From contig NZ_HE610999.1 in NCBI RefSeq assembly GCF_000285555.1, positions 1 through 33,323 of the forward strand: DNA of 33,323 nucleotides. The letters are read 5' to 3'. Position 1 is the first letter of the stretch. Every line of letters starts with the position of its first letter. This stretch comes from Kurthia massiliensis. Its GTDB lineage: Bacteria > Bacillota > Bacilli > Bacillales_A > Planococcaceae. Below, in pieces: positions 1 to 8,487 of the stretch. The notes beneath the pieces are model-generated. The model saw only the letters and a program-made list of their open reading frames with translations. It did not search any database and was not told the origin of the DNA. The translations under genes and the position numbers were made by a program.

Positions 1-8
1 GGATTCAG

Positions 9-941
9 ATGAAAAAACGATATATCGCGCTCGGCTTAGTCGCAGGTGCTGTCATGAGTTCTGCCTTCACTGCGAAGCCAGCGATTTATACGATTCGCAA
101 TATTTTATTTAAAATTCCAGTCGACCCACGTTCAAAAACATATACAGTACGTAACGTACACGTAGAAACAAATAAAACTTACGATTCTGCTTACGCAAAC
201 AATACATATGATCTCTACACACCGGAAAATCCAAATGATGCGCCACTCATTGCATGGGTACATGGCGGCGGCTTTATTGGCGGAGATAAAGTAGAAGTCG
301 CTGCTTTTGCAACGGCACTTGCCCACGAAGGCTATCGCGTTGCTGTGATGAACTACGCGCTCGTACCACAAGCAAAATATCCAGTCCCCGTCGTACAAGT
401 GAGTGATTTTTTACGTACGTTAAACGAAAAAGACATTATACTCGCAGGTGACTCAGCCGGGGCTCATATCGCGAGTCAATGGCTACTGACACAAACGAAT
501 CCAGATTATACATTTATCGACGTCCCACGATTATCGATTGATGTACACGGCGCATTGCTTTATTGCGGACCTTACGACGCGCTCGGTATCGTCAACAATG
601 CCTCTTCTCCACTTATTCGAAGCGCCTTTCATTACATTGGCTGGGGCTATTTCGGTAGTAAAAAATGGGCCACTGGCGATGCACTCGCACCAACAACAAT
701 CGCAAACTACGTCACAGCGCAGTTCCCACCTGCTTATATTACAGATGGCAATAAATTGTCATTCGAAGAACAAGGAAAAGCACTCGCACAAGCGTTAGCG
801 GCGCAAAACATCTACGTGAAAACACGCTTTTTCGAGCCGGCTGTTGAAACATTCCATGAATATCAATTTATGATGGATACCGAACCAGCCAAACTTGCAT
901 TACAAGATACACTCGATTTTTTAAGCACGATCCAACAATGA
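9..941 (+). CDS. alpha/beta hydrolase (esterase/lipase-like), N-terminally anchored or secreted
   Basis: A 310-residue protein of the alpha/beta hydrolase fold (alpha/beta hydrolase-3 or BD-FAE-like). The oxyanion-hole motif HGGG is at residues 85-88, the nucleophile elbow GDSAG at 147-151 (Ser149), a likely acid Asp246 (ITDGN) and the catalytic His283 (TFHEY). The first 25 residues are basic and then hydrophobic, so the enzyme is probably exported or anchored in the membrane. The expected role is hydrolysis of a carboxylic ester; the substrate cannot be read from the sequence. The start lies 9 bases from the window edge, so its ribosome binding site is mostly out of view and a longer upstream start cannot be excluded. 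A strong hairpin terminator follows 20 bases after the stop, so this is the last gene of its transcript. Confidence 0.85.
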   Translation: MKKRYIALGLVAGAVMSSAFTAKPAIYTIRNILFKIPVDPRSKTYTVRNVHVETNKTYDSAYANNTYDLYTPENPNDAPLIAWVHGGGFIGGDKVEVAAFATALAHEGYRVAVMNYALVPQAKYPVPVVQVSDFLRTLNEKDIILAGDSAGAHIASQWLLTQTNPDYTFIDVPRLSIDVHGALLYCGPYDALGIVNNASSPLIRSAFHYIGWGYFGSKKWATGDALAPTTIANYVTAQFPPAYITDGNKLSFEEQGKALAQALAAQNIYVKTRFFEPAVETFHEYQFMMDTEPAKLALQDTLDFLSTIQQ

Positions 942-961
942 CGTATTCACTTTAGTTCGTA

Positions 962-1006
962 AAAAAAGCAATAGACACTGATAATATCAGCATCTATTGC
1001 TTTTTT
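962..1006 (+). terminator. Rho-independent terminator after the alpha/beta hydrolase
   Basis: A perfect 14-bp inverted repeat (AAAAAAGCAATAGA / TCTATTGCTTTTTT) encloses a smaller CTGATA/TATCAG repeat and ends in a run of six T. The outer arms are rich in A and T, so it could work in both directions. Confidence 0.8.
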
Positions 1007-1122
1007 GTATGAAATCGAATGTTAAATGTTTTAGGAATGATGGAACTACTTCACTTAAAAATGTGATTCTTCCCGCTTCTCATTCAATCATTGTTCTAAT
1101 AATTGCTTCACTTCTTTTACTA

Positions 1123-1356
1123 CTAATAATACACAATACGTTGGATACAAATAAACATTGAAAATACAAAGATACCTATCAAAAGCCAACCAGCCATTTT
1201 TCTATTCTTCTTGAACTCTTGTATCCCTAGCAAAAGCAGTGTTAATCCTAAAAATAAAATTATATATGCTCCTAATTGAAAATCTTTTGTGAATAATCCA
1301 TAACCTGCAAGTATTAAAGTAATTATTGAAAATACAACTTGAAGAGCTTTTAACAT
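1123..1356 (-). CDS. small membrane protein, DUF3953-like (YczI-like)
   Basis: A 77-residue protein with three hydrophobic segments (about residues 3-21, 27-44 and 55-75) separated by a basic loop (EFKKNRK). Length and pattern fit the DUF3953 family of small Bacillales membrane proteins, represented in B. subtilis by YczI, whose function is unknown. An excellent ribosome binding site (AAGGAGG, 8 bases before the ATG) supports the start. It sits on the minus strand upstream of the alpha/beta hydrolase terminator and follows another tiny membrane-protein gene (1424-1585) in the same direction, so the two may be cotranscribed. The family name comes from reading the sequence and has not been searched. 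Confidence 0.7.
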   Translation of the reverse strand: MLKALQVVFSIITLILAGYGLFTKDFQLGAYIILFLGLTLLLLGIQEFKKNRKMAGWLLIGIFVFSMFICIQRIVYY

Positions 1357-1423
1357 CGTAAAGTCCTCCTTATGCCCTTTTTACACCTCATTGGTGAACA
1401 TTAATAACAAGATGATTGTTTTT

Positions 1424-1585
1424 TTATTTTTTATAATTTTTCTCTAACCGATATATTATATTAAATAATCCGCCAAGAGCGATTCCTACAATCACCATAA
1501 TGCCTACTTCTTCTAAATATGTAACTAAACCTAAACTAATGATGATTCCTAACATGAAAAATACAATGATTCTTAAGTTGTTCAT
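1424..1585 (-). CDS. very small putative membrane protein (53 aa)
   Basis: A short reading frame encoding 53 residues that begin MNNLRIIVFF and form two hydrophobic segments (about 5-22 and 27-44) followed by a basic tail ending NYKK. A GGGAGA ribosome binding site lies about 12 bases before the ATG, slightly farther than usual. It lies 67 bases upstream of the DUF3953-like gene on the same strand. The membrane-protein composition and the site argue for a real gene, but I do not recognise a family. Confidence 0.5.
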   Translation of the reverse strand: MNNLRIIVFFMLGIIISLGLVTYLEEVGIMVIVGIALGGLFNIIYRLEKNYKK

Positions 1586-1677
1586 ATCGTATAATTTTCT
1601 CCCTTTTGAAAATGTAAATACCGATTCTTAATTTACATCCCCTAAATAATTGTGTGTACACAAAAGTAACGATTATT

Positions 1678-1824
1678 TTAAACGTTCCTCGTTTTATTTC
1701 TTATTTTATTGCCATATTTTCGAATATCTTCATCTACTAGATGTGTAAAACCATCAAATACTTCTGCTTTTTCATCAAAAATATATGCAAATATTTTATC
1801 CCCCATATCAATCGTTAACTTCAT
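1678..1824 (-). CDS. small hypothetical protein (48 aa), possibly a gene remnant
   Basis: A short frame encoding 48 residues (start MKLTIDMGDK, end RNKTRNV) with the charged, mixed composition of a soluble protein rather than random AT-rich translation. The ribosome binding site next to the ATG is poor (GTGAG). A much better GAGGTGAT site lies about 20 bases farther upstream but leads into a different frame that stops after 14 codons. A small frameshift between the good site and this frame would explain the arrangement, so this may be a decayed gene. No family is recognised. Confidence 0.3.
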   Translation of the reverse strand: MKLTIDMGDKIFAYIFDEKAEVFDGFTHLVDEDIRKYGNKIRNKTRNV

Positions 1825-1975
1825 ATCTCACATTTATGATGTTACATATCATCACCTCAGTATATTTTATACCCATATTACACCATTTTTACAATTTATA
1901 GTTCGCCATAAACAGTTATTTAGCTTATTTTTAATGTAATGAGTTCGTTTTAACATAGAGTAAGGAGGTCGTTAG

Positions 1976-2566
1976 ATGAGCGCTAAGCAGTGGAAAGTAG
2001 GCATCTTTTTATTTCATGAAGTAGAAGTGTTAGATTTTGCAGGGCCTTTTGAAGTTTTTTCAGTTACAACATTACTAGACGGTCATAAACCATTTATTGT
2101 ACATACAGTTTCGGAACATGGAGACCTTATTTCTGATCGAAATGGATTAAAAGTACAACCCGATTTTTGTTTTACCAACATTCCTGAAGTTGATATGTTA
2201 ATTATTCCTGGTGGCTATGGTGCAGAAGAAATCCATAACGAAAACGTATTACGATGGTTGCAGACACAAAATACAAAAGTAGACATCCTTGCTTCTGTTT
2301 GTACAGGTGCACTTTTATTAGCAAAAGCAGGTGTACTAAATGGATTGAAAGCTACGACACATTGGATGGATACTCATCGTTTAGAAAACGAATTTCCGAC
2401 CGTATCCGTACAACGAAATGTTAAATTCATAGAGGAAGGGCATATACTCATTTCAGGAGGCATATCAGCAGGTATCAATATGGCCTTTCACCTAGTTGCT
2501 AGAATTTGCGGAAAGACCGTCGCCAATGAAACTACTAAAAGAACGGAATACGATATTGTACTGTAG
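1976..2566 (+). CDS. DJ-1/PfpI family protein (isonitrile hydratase-like)
   Basis: A 196-residue protein of the class I glutamine-amidotransferase-like DJ-1/PfpI fold. The nucleophile elbow is ASVCTGALLLA with Cys109, and the N-terminal VEVLDFAGPFEVF stretch (residues 16-28) and TTHW (127-130) are typical of the subgroup containing isonitrile hydratase and the sensor domains of GlxA-like AraC regulators. There is no helix-turn-helix domain, so it is a stand-alone enzyme-like form. A strong TAAGGAGGT site 7 bases before the ATG fixes the start. It is a single gene between AT-rich small genes and the MMPL exporter. The substrate is unknown; isonitrile hydratase activity would be only a guess. 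Confidence 0.8.
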   Translation: MSAKQWKVGIFLFHEVEVLDFAGPFEVFSVTTLLDGHKPFIVHTVSEHGDLISDRNGLKVQPDFCFTNIPEVDMLIIPGGYGAEEIHNENVLRWLQTQNTKVDILASVCTGALLLAKAGVLNGLKATTHWMDTHRLENEFPTVSVQRNVKFIEEGHILISGGISAGINMAFHLVARICGKTVANETTKRTEYDIVL

Positions 2567-2650
2567 GACTTTAAGAATGAGCTTACACAATCAGAATGTA
2601 ATGACGACGACCAAACTTCAACGTGATATCAATCAATAAAAATGAACAAT

Positions 2651-2680
2651 AAAAACGAGCACGTCTACACGTACTCGTTT
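2651..2680 (-). terminator. terminator of the MMPL exporter gene
   Basis: Inverted repeat AAACGAG(c)ACGT / ACGT(a)CTCGTTT with a 4-base loop. On the minus strand it is followed by TTTTT, placing it just after the exporter stop codon. Confidence 0.65.
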
Positions 2681-2694
2681 CGAGTGGGCAGAGA

Positions 2695-4884
2695 CTATTG
2701 TTTCTGCTCTTTTTCTTTTTCAATATCTTTCATAATCGATTCACCTTCGATATCGACATTTGGCAAGATTTTGTCTAACCATTTTGGCATGTACCAAGCG
2801 GCTTTACCCATTAAGAGCATTACGGCTGGCACGATCATCATTCGGACGATAAAGGCATCGAATAATACCCCAAATGCGAGCGCAAGACCGATTACTTTTG
2901 TCATCGGATCATCGGCCATCATAAAGCCTGTAAAGACGACAATCATAATGAGACCGGCCGCCGTAACGACACCGCCTGAATCACGAACGCCCGCAAGCAC
3001 AGCTTGACGTGCATTGCCTGTATGAGAGTAAGCTTCACGCATACGACTCACTAGGAACACTTCGTAGTCCATCGCAAGGCCGAATAAAATACCGATTGTT
3101 AAAATTGGTAAGAAGTTTAAAATTGGACTTGATGTCGCAAAACCGAATGCTTCATACCAGTTACCATCTTGGACAACCCATGTTACGAAGCCAAGCGTTG
3201 CTGCAAGTGATAGGACGAAACCGAATACCGCTTTTAATGGTACTAAAATTGAACGGAAAACAATAACGAAAATGAAGAACGCAAGACCGATAATAACGGC
3301 TGCAAACACCGGAATCGCATCTGCTAATTTTTCAGAGATGTCGATGTTCATTGCAGTTGTCCCTGTAACGTTCAATTTCATGCCATCGTAATCAGCGTTA
3401 CGAATTTTGTGTACTAACTCAATCGTTTCATCATCATTCGGACCTGTTTTCGGATTTAACGTAATGACTGCCATTTCGCCAGATTCTTTCGGCACGACGT
3501 TCGTAATGTAATCGACATTTTTCATGTCACTTAAATCTTTTTGAAGGCCTTCTAGTTTTGATAGCACTTCCCCATCTTTATCCGTTGCTTCTGCAACGAC
3601 GACAAGTTGTGCATGGTACCCTTCACCGTACGCTTCTTTTAATAAATCGTAAGAATCACGTTGGTCTGTACCTTCTTCATAAAAACTATCATCTGGTAAA
3701 CCGAGTTCCATATGTGCAAGTGGACTCGCAATAACACCTAATAAAATGATACCGCCAAGCGCAAATACGACTGGCATTTTACCAAGTGCTTTCGCCCAAC
3801 CTTGCATCGCTTTACCAGAAAACTTCACGCGATCTGTGAAACGTTCTGCTTTTGTGCGTTGACGATTCACAGGCGGTACGATTTTTTTACCGAGCATCGC
3901 AAGTACAGCTGGCACGACGATGACCGCAATTAAAATAGCCATCAGTACAGTTAATGCTGCTGTATAACCCATCATTGATAAGAATGGAATTTTCGGAATT
4001 GATAAAAATACTAAGGCGATAATAACGGTTACCCCTGCAAATACAACTGCTGTACCGGCAGTACCTGTCGCAATCGCAATCGACTGTTTAATCGAGTAAC
4101 CTTTTTCATATTCTTGACGGAAGCGTGAAATAATAAATAAAGCATAGTCGATTCCTACCGCAAGACCGAGCATTGCAGATAGCGATAAACAAACGAATGA
4201 AATCGATGTAAAGTTTGTGGCCAGTAAAATACCTAATAAGCCAATACTTAAACCCGCTCCGGCTGTGACAATCGGCATTCCGGCTAAAATAAGTGAACCG
4301 AATGTGAAGAATAGGATGATGAAAGCCACGCCGACACCAATTATTTCAGTTGTCGCTTCTGTTTCTACTGGATAAAGTTCTGTTTCAGAAGAATATAATT
4401 CCGTTTGAATATCTTCGTCCGCTGTCACATGCAGTAATGCACGTAAATCATCAACTTGCTCAAACGTAATGTCTTTTGATGGTTTATCATACATCGCCAT
4501 CGCATAACCAATCGTTTGGTCTTTGTTATAATTTTTCATCATATCTGGTGTATAAACTTGCTCCACACCATCTAATTTTTCAACTTTTTTCACGAGTTTA
4601 GCGATATTTTTTTGCATATCACTGTCTAACAATGTTTTCCCATCTGGTGCCTTGAACACAATTTGTATTTGTGCACCGGCTTTACCAACTTCAGGGAAAT
4701 CTTTTTCAAGCATTTCAATCGTTTTTTGTGCAGGTGTGCCTGGAATCGACATATCATCGTCAAAATCAAACCACATTGTCGCTACGAGAATCCCCATTGC
4801 AACAAGGACACCGATTGCTGCAAATACAACCGTTTTCGCGTGTTCTGCCGCCCAAAAACCGAGCTTGTATAAACCTTTTGCCAC
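2695..4884 (-). CDS. MMPL family (RND superfamily) transporter
   Basis: A 729-residue exporter with the RND/MMPL layout: TM1 at about 15-37, a large extracytoplasmic loop (40-180), TM2-6 (about 182-332), a cytoplasmic linker, TM7 (about 370-390), a second large loop and TM8-12. The two conserved Asp-Tyr pairs that carry protons are present in TM4 (GIDYALF, D246/Y247) and TM10 (AMDYEVF, D606/Y607), and both are followed by the SRxR motif. The start is GTG, placed by a GAGGAGGT site 7 bases upstream; no ATG fits. The family exports lipids, siderophores or toxic compounds driven by the proton gradient. The gene is alone between two terminators but lies directly after the two-component system in the same direction, which could be its regulator. 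The substrate cannot be read. Confidence 0.93.
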   Translation of the reverse strand: MAKGLYKLGFWAAEHAKTVVFAAIGVLVAMGILVATMWFDFDDDMSIPGTPAQKTIEMLEKDFPEVGKAGAQIQIVFKAPDGKTLLDSDMQKNIAKLVKKVEKLDGVEQVYTPDMMKNYNKDQTIGYAMAMYDKPSKDITFEQVDDLRALLHVTADEDIQTELYSSETELYPVETEATTEIIGVGVAFIILFFTFGSLILAGMPIVTAGAGLSIGLLGILLATNFTSISFVCLSLSAMLGLAVGIDYALFIISRFRQEYEKGYSIKQSIAIATGTAGTAVVFAGVTVIIALVFLSIPKIPFLSMMGYTAALTVLMAILIAVIVVPAVLAMLGKKIVPPVNRQRTKAERFTDRVKFSGKAMQGWAKALGKMPVVFALGGIILLGVIASPLAHMELGLPDDSFYEEGTDQRDSYDLLKEAYGEGYHAQLVVVAEATDKDGEVLSKLEGLQKDLSDMKNVDYITNVVPKESGEMAVITLNPKTGPNDDETIELVHKIRNADYDGMKLNVTGTTAMNIDISEKLADAIPVFAAVIIGLAFFIFVIVFRSILVPLKAVFGFVLSLAATLGFVTWVVQDGNWYEAFGFATSSPILNFLPILTIGILFGLAMDYEVFLVSRMREAYSHTGNARQAVLAGVRDSGGVVTAAGLIMIVVFTGFMMADDPMTKVIGLALAFGVLFDAFIVRMMIVPAVMLLMGKAAWYMPKWLDKILPNVDIEGESIMKDIEKEKEQKQ

Positions 4885-4934
4885 TGTTGTACCTCCTCTA
4901 ATTCTTTAGTATTTATCGTACAATAATTTGTGCA

Positions 4935-4964
4935 CAAAAAAAACGTACATTCAGTATGTACGTT
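4935..4964 (-). terminator. terminator of the two-component system operon
   Basis: Perfect 9-bp stem (AACGTACAT / ATGTACGTT) with a 5-base loop, followed on the minus strand by eight T. It ends the kinase-regulator transcript before the MMPL gene, which must then start from its own promoter or from readthrough. Confidence 0.8.
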
Positions 4965-4973
4965 CGGGCACAT

Positions 4974-5594
4974 TTAAATGTACGATTTCTCCATTGCAAC
5001 GACGATTGCTTGCGCACGTGTTTTGACGCCCAATTTGCTGTAAATTGTTGTCAAATAAGACTTTACAGTACGTTCCGCCACATGCATTTCCATCGCAATT
5101 TCACTATTTTTCAAGCCACGTGCAAGTGCCTTTAATACGACCAATTCTTTATCGGTAAATAATTTTGGCGCATGTTTTTCTGCTTGCGCCTCCATTAACA
5201 ACTGCAACATATCTGGCTGCAACAACGTCTCCCCTCGAATTGCCGCATCAATCGTCGCAAACAATTTCTCACGTCCTGTATCTTTCAATAAATAACTAGA
5301 CGCACCAAGTGATACCGCTTCTGCGAGTAACGCCTTTTCTTTATACGTCGTTAAAATAATAATCGGAACCGTCATACCGATATTTTGAAGCTTTTTCATC
5401 AAATTTAGCCCATCTAAAATCGGCATATTTAAATCTAATAAGATGACGTCTGGTGTCACCGTTTGTAAAATGTCTAACGCCTGTTGACCATTTTCAGCTT
5501 CTCCGACAACTTCATAGCGTTCTTCTGTTTCTAAAATAAGTCGAATACCTTCTCGTACGATTAAATGATCATCGACAATCATAATGTTTACCAT
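4974..5594 (-). CDS. NarL/FixJ-family DNA-binding response regulator
   Basis: A 206-residue response regulator. The receiver domain (about 1-120) has the acidic pair D8/D9, the phosphoacceptor D54 (LLDLNMP), T82/T83 and K104. The C-terminal LuxR-type helix-turn-helix (about 145-205) contains LKALARGLKNSEIA and AERTVKSYLTTIYSKLGV. It is partnered with the histidine kinase that ends 14 bases upstream in the same operon. A GAAGGA ribosome binding site lies 6 bases before the ATG. Known relatives include LiaR, VraR and DesR, which act on envelope stress or membrane lipid state. The adjacent MMPL exporter is the most obvious target; this is inference. Confidence 0.93.
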   Translation of the reverse strand: MVNIMIVDDHLIVREGIRLILETEERYEVVGEAENGQQALDILQTVTPDVILLDLNMPILDGLNLMKKLQNIGMTVPIIILTTYKEKALLAEAVSLGASSYLLKDTGREKLFATIDAAIRGETLLQPDMLQLLMEAQAEKHAPKLFTDKELVVLKALARGLKNSEIAMEMHVAERTVKSYLTTIYSKLGVKTRAQAIVVAMEKSYI

Positions 5595-5608
5595 GAAAAT
5601 CCTTCTTT

Positions 5609-6757
5609 CTATAACGGAATGACAATTGACAATACTGTACCACTTTCATTTCGAATTTGCCATGTACCATTTAAAAGAGCCACGCGCTCACCAATGCCCA
5701 TGAGACCATAATGACCCGGGCGCTGTAAGTCTTTCGACAATGCGATACCAATGCCATTGTCATGCATGACGATATGCAATGCCGCATCGTGTACCTCCAT
5801 CGTAACGATCATTTTTGTTGCGTCCGCATGTTTATGCGCATTCGTCATTACTTCTTTCACGATTGATAACACATGCGCTTGTATTGGCGGGGTAACATTC
5901 ACATCTGCAATGTCCGTCTCAACGTGCAATCCATATTGATGCGCTAAATGATGTAGCTCTGTTTCTATCGTTTGGCGAAATGATGCCGTTGATTCCGACA
6001 TGCGTAAATCGTCAATAACATGTCGCGCTTCAACGAGCGTTTGTTTCGCTTGTTCTTTCGCTGAGCGAATAATCGTATCCACTTTATCATAGTTTTGTTT
6101 TTGTAAATGAGCTTCACTCGCCTCTAACTTTAAAATTAGTCCGACGATTTGCTGCGCTAAGTTATCGTGTAAATCGCGTGCCATACGTTGACGTTCATTT
6201 TGAAGCGTCAATTCACGAATACGTTTATTGGCCTGTTGTAGTTCTAAATTTTCCGCTTCTTGTTCGCTAAACAATGATAAAATTGCATGTGCAAATACGA
6301 ACAGCATGACGACTAAAAATAGAAGCAGCCAAATATATTTTCCATGAAAAAAGTACAACATTAATGCAAAATAGACGATAAAATAGGTCGCAAAAATAGC
6401 AATACGCGACCATTTTTGATGATAATAAAACACACCTTGAATGACAAAAAGTGGTGCGACACCGAGCAAAATAACTGGGGACGCACCCGGCACGACAAAC
6501 GCACAGCTTAACATAAGCGTTGCTTGCACGATAAAATAAAGCAGTCGAAAACGCGATAATAAGTAATTAGAAAACCAGTGAAATGCTGAATACACTGTAA
6601 TTAATACGATACATGTAATCATTTGCATAATATTCATTTGAACGACGTCATGTAACAGCAAAACACCGATTAATACGATGCCATTTACTAACGTAATCGG
6701 TAAACGCGCTTTCATCGTATCGTATTGTAATTTATTAAAGTAGTGGAAACTATTCAT
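5609..6757 (-). CDS. NarL-family sensor histidine kinase
   Basis: About 382 residues: a membrane region of roughly five or six TM segments without a large sensor loop, then a HisKA_3 dimerisation/phosphoacceptor domain with the motif RDLHDNLAQQ (His197 in this numbering) and an HATPase domain with the N-box NAHKHA, G1 DNGIG and G2 YGLMGIGERV. An ATG three codons upstream (6766) abuts AAGG directly and leaves no spacing. The ATG at 6757 has AAGGA at 8 bases and GAGGT closer, so it is preferred. It forms an operon with the response regulator. The compact membrane sensor resembles LiaS/VraS/DesK types that sense the membrane rather than a soluble ligand; the signal is unknown. Confidence 0.92.
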   Translation of the reverse strand: MNSFHYFNKLQYDTMKARLPITLVNGIVLIGVLLLHDVVQMNIMQMITCIVLITVYSAFHWFSNYLLSRFRLLYFIVQATLMLSCAFVVPGASPVILLGVAPLFVIQGVFYYHQKWSRIAIFATYFIVYFALMLYFFHGKYIWLLLFLVVMLFVFAHAILSLFSEQEAENLELQQANKRIRELTLQNERQRMARDLHDNLAQQIVGLILKLEASEAHLQKQNYDKVDTIIRSAKEQAKQTLVEARHVIDDLRMSESTASFRQTIETELHHLAHQYGLHVETDIADVNVTPPIQAHVLSIVKEVMTNAHKHADATKMIVTMEVHDAALHIVMHDNGIGIALSKDLQRPGHYGLMGIGERVALLNGTWQIRNESGTVLSIVIPL

Positions 6758-6787
6758 AGACCTCATCCTTCAATTTCATCTGTTAGC

Positions 6788-6796
6788 AGTATATCA
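6788..6796 (-). promoter_or_regulatory. extended -10 promoter for the two-component operon
   Basis: Minus-strand TGATATACT is a TGn extended -10 joined to TATACT. It would start transcription about 25 bases before the kinase ATG at 6757. There is no clear -35, which is common for extended -10 promoters. Confidence 0.4.
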
Positions 6797-6850
6797 TATG
6801 TTTTTATATAGACTAGTGTGCTCAATTTTATTATAAATAAGTGCTAAAAA

Positions 6851-6880
6851 TTGCACATGCGAACAAATGTTTGGTATACT
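6851..6880 (+). promoter_or_regulatory. sigma-A promoter of the metallopeptidase gene
   Basis: TTGCAC (6851-6856), an 18-base spacer, TATACT (6875-6880). Transcription would start near 6887, which excludes the upstream TTG at 6895 as a realistic start and supports the TTG at 6919. Confidence 0.65.
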
Positions 6881-6918
6881 ATTTTTAAGCATTTTTGATT
6901 GTAAAAGAGGTGTTCATT

Positions 6919-7320
6919 TTGAAACGTTTATGGTCTTTTATTGAAATGGCGTTGATCGTACTATTAGAGCGTCGTTTTGCAAAAAAATTTTTAAAAACAA
7001 CTTATCATGTAGATTTAACAGTACAAATATATGTTTCAAAACGTATTTTAAAAGCGGGTACGCTCGGAATGTTTGTGATGGAAAATGGGACAGAGCCTGC
7101 TTATATCGCCATCGATGAAACGTTAGCGACTTTTAAGCGTCGCGCTATTTTCCGCACAGTGTTGATTCATGAGCTCGTGCATTATGCATTATTTGTGCAA
7201 CGCTTGCCATATGAAGATGGGACGCCACTCTTCCAGCAAGAAGTCGTCAAACATGGTAGCTTACCGACCGGTGGCATCGTGTATGAAGATGGCGAGTTTT
7301 CAATGTTGAAATCGTCATAA
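6919..7320 (+). CDS. small HExxH zinc metallopeptidase-like protein
   Basis: About 133 residues beginning MKRLWSF from a TTG codon, chosen because AAGAGGTG lies 6 bases before it. The hallmark is HELVH at residues 84-88 in a hydrophobic helix, the zincin zinc-binding motif, followed by DGTPLFQQEVVKHG, where a third ligand is likely (Glu or His). The arrangement recalls SprT-like minimal metallopeptidases, but I cannot assign a named family. The first 17 residues are partly hydrophobic with basic flanks and might associate with the membrane. It has its own sigma-A promoter and a bidirectional terminator, so it is a one-gene transcript. Substrate and role are unknown. Confidence 0.65.
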   Translation: MKRLWSFIEMALIVLLERRFAKKFLKTTYHVDLTVQIYVSKRILKAGTLGMFVMENGTEPAYIAIDETLATFKRRAIFRTVLIHELVHYALFVQRLPYEDGTPLFQQEVVKHGSLPTGGIVYEDGEFSMLKSS

Positions 7321-7321
7321 C

Positions 7322-7356
7322 AAAAGCCGAATCGCTCCGCTGCGATTCGGCTTTTT
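7322..7356. terminator. bidirectional terminator between the metallopeptidase and terD
   Basis: Perfect 14-bp GC-rich stem (AAAAGCCGAATCGC / GCGATTCGGCTTTT) with a 6-base loop. It has T-runs in both directions and serves the converging genes on each side. Confidence 0.88.
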
Positions 7357-7360
7357 ACGT

Positions 7361-8470
7361 TCATTTAAATTCAATAGGTCCTTTGTTCATCTCAAAATGT
7401 CCGTCTGCATAAAGCATCGGTGAGCGTTCGGTGCCTGACTTTGAATAACTTTCGACATGGCTAATTTGAATATTATGTTCTTCGCTTAAATCAATTTTGG
7501 CAATCGCCACCCAATAAGCAAAATTGTTTTTTTGAAACAATCCACTCGTAATTCGTTGCCCAAGTTGATTGTCGACGACCGCTTGCGCTTTCATTTTTTT
7601 AAAGCTCCCGATGCCATTGCTAACGGCACTATACGCCGCGATTAATACATACTTTACTTTCGATGGTTGGTGAATGACAATCGTCTCTTGTCCTGCAGTA
7701 CGACTATCACCATCAAGTGTCATATAAGGTGCTTTGTTTGCCTCACCCATATGTCGATAATATACTTTGCCGGTCGTGCCATCTTGTAATACGTAAAAGG
7801 CATACAAATCTAAATCTCTACGCGGATTCGCCCATTCTAATTTTGCGACAATTTTTTCTGATTTCGCAATTGAAATACTTTGCTTTTTATCCAAGCTGAC
7901 GTTCATTTTTTGAATGTTAATGGGCTTTGTTGCTGGTGCGATAGGTTCTGCCGGTGCATCATCAATAATTTCTAACCCATAATTTTCACAAAGCGCCTGC
8001 AAACCGCCATTAAATCCACTCGCAATCGCTGTAAATTTCCATGCACCTTGATGACGATACACTTCCCCGACGACGATAGCTGTTTCTTGCGCTAAATCTT
8101 CCCCAAATTGATACATGTATTGGTCACCAATCGTCAGTGTTAATGTATCAACCTCTCGGAATTGTAACTGTTTCGTTTCTCCTTCGTGAATCGTCAACGT
8201 AATCGCAATCCGATCAATCGTCGGTGGTACATTTGGCAAATCAATCGTAATCGTCCCGTCTTCATCAGAAGTTTTATGATAATGGACAGCATGGTCTGGA
8301 CTATCCGGCTGACTATAAAAAATAAAATGCTCATCTTGCATACAACGCCCTTGTTGTAATAAAAATGCTGACACATCTACATCCATTTGCTTTTTCGGCT
8401 TAGACCACTTCACCGTAAATGGCACGATGCCCTCTTGTAACGCTACCTTTTGCCCTCGTAACAATGACAT
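7361..8470 (-). CDS. TerD-family stress protein, two domains (TerA-like length)
   Basis: A 369-residue protein. Residues 1-170 are a TerD domain, opening SLLRGQKVALQEG and ending with the hallmark GEVYRH..WKF.AIASGFNGGL, with acidic Ca-binding-type positions (DVDVSAFLL near 30-38). A Pro/Ala linker leads to a second domain (about 188-369) that opens in the same way (SLDKKQSIS, LEWANPRRDLDLYAFYV), suggesting an ancient duplication as in TerA-type proteins of similar length. TerD-family proteins bind calcium and are linked to tellurite, phage and general stress resistance. The start is the ATG at 8470 because TAGGAGGAT lies 8 bases upstream. It follows the small gene at 8522-8899, with a terminator hairpin directly before its ribosome binding site and no room for a separate promoter. 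Confidence 0.85.
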   Translation of the reverse strand: MSLLRGQKVALQEGIVPFTVKWSKPKKQMDVDVSAFLLQQGRCMQDEHFIFYSQPDSPDHAVHYHKTSDEDGTITIDLPNVPPTIDRIAITLTIHEGETKQLQFREVDTLTLTIGDQYMYQFGEDLAQETAIVVGEVYRHQGAWKFTAIASGFNGGLQALCENYGLEIIDDAPAEPIAPATKPINIQKMNVSLDKKQSISIAKSEKIVAKLEWANPRRDLDLYAFYVLQDGTTGKVYYRHMGEANKAPYMTLDGDSRTAGQETIVIHQPSKVKYVLIAAYSAVSNGIGSFKKMKAQAVVDNQLGQRITSGLFQKNNFAYWVAIAKIDLSEEHNIQISHVESYSKSGTERSPMLYADGHFEMNKGPIEFK

Positions 8471-8487
8471 ATACAATCCTCCTATAT

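Noticed and set aside
2642..3007. 121-codon plus-strand frame starting near the MMPL terminator
   Set aside because: Antisense to the MMPL gene and begins inside its terminator region; no coding signature.
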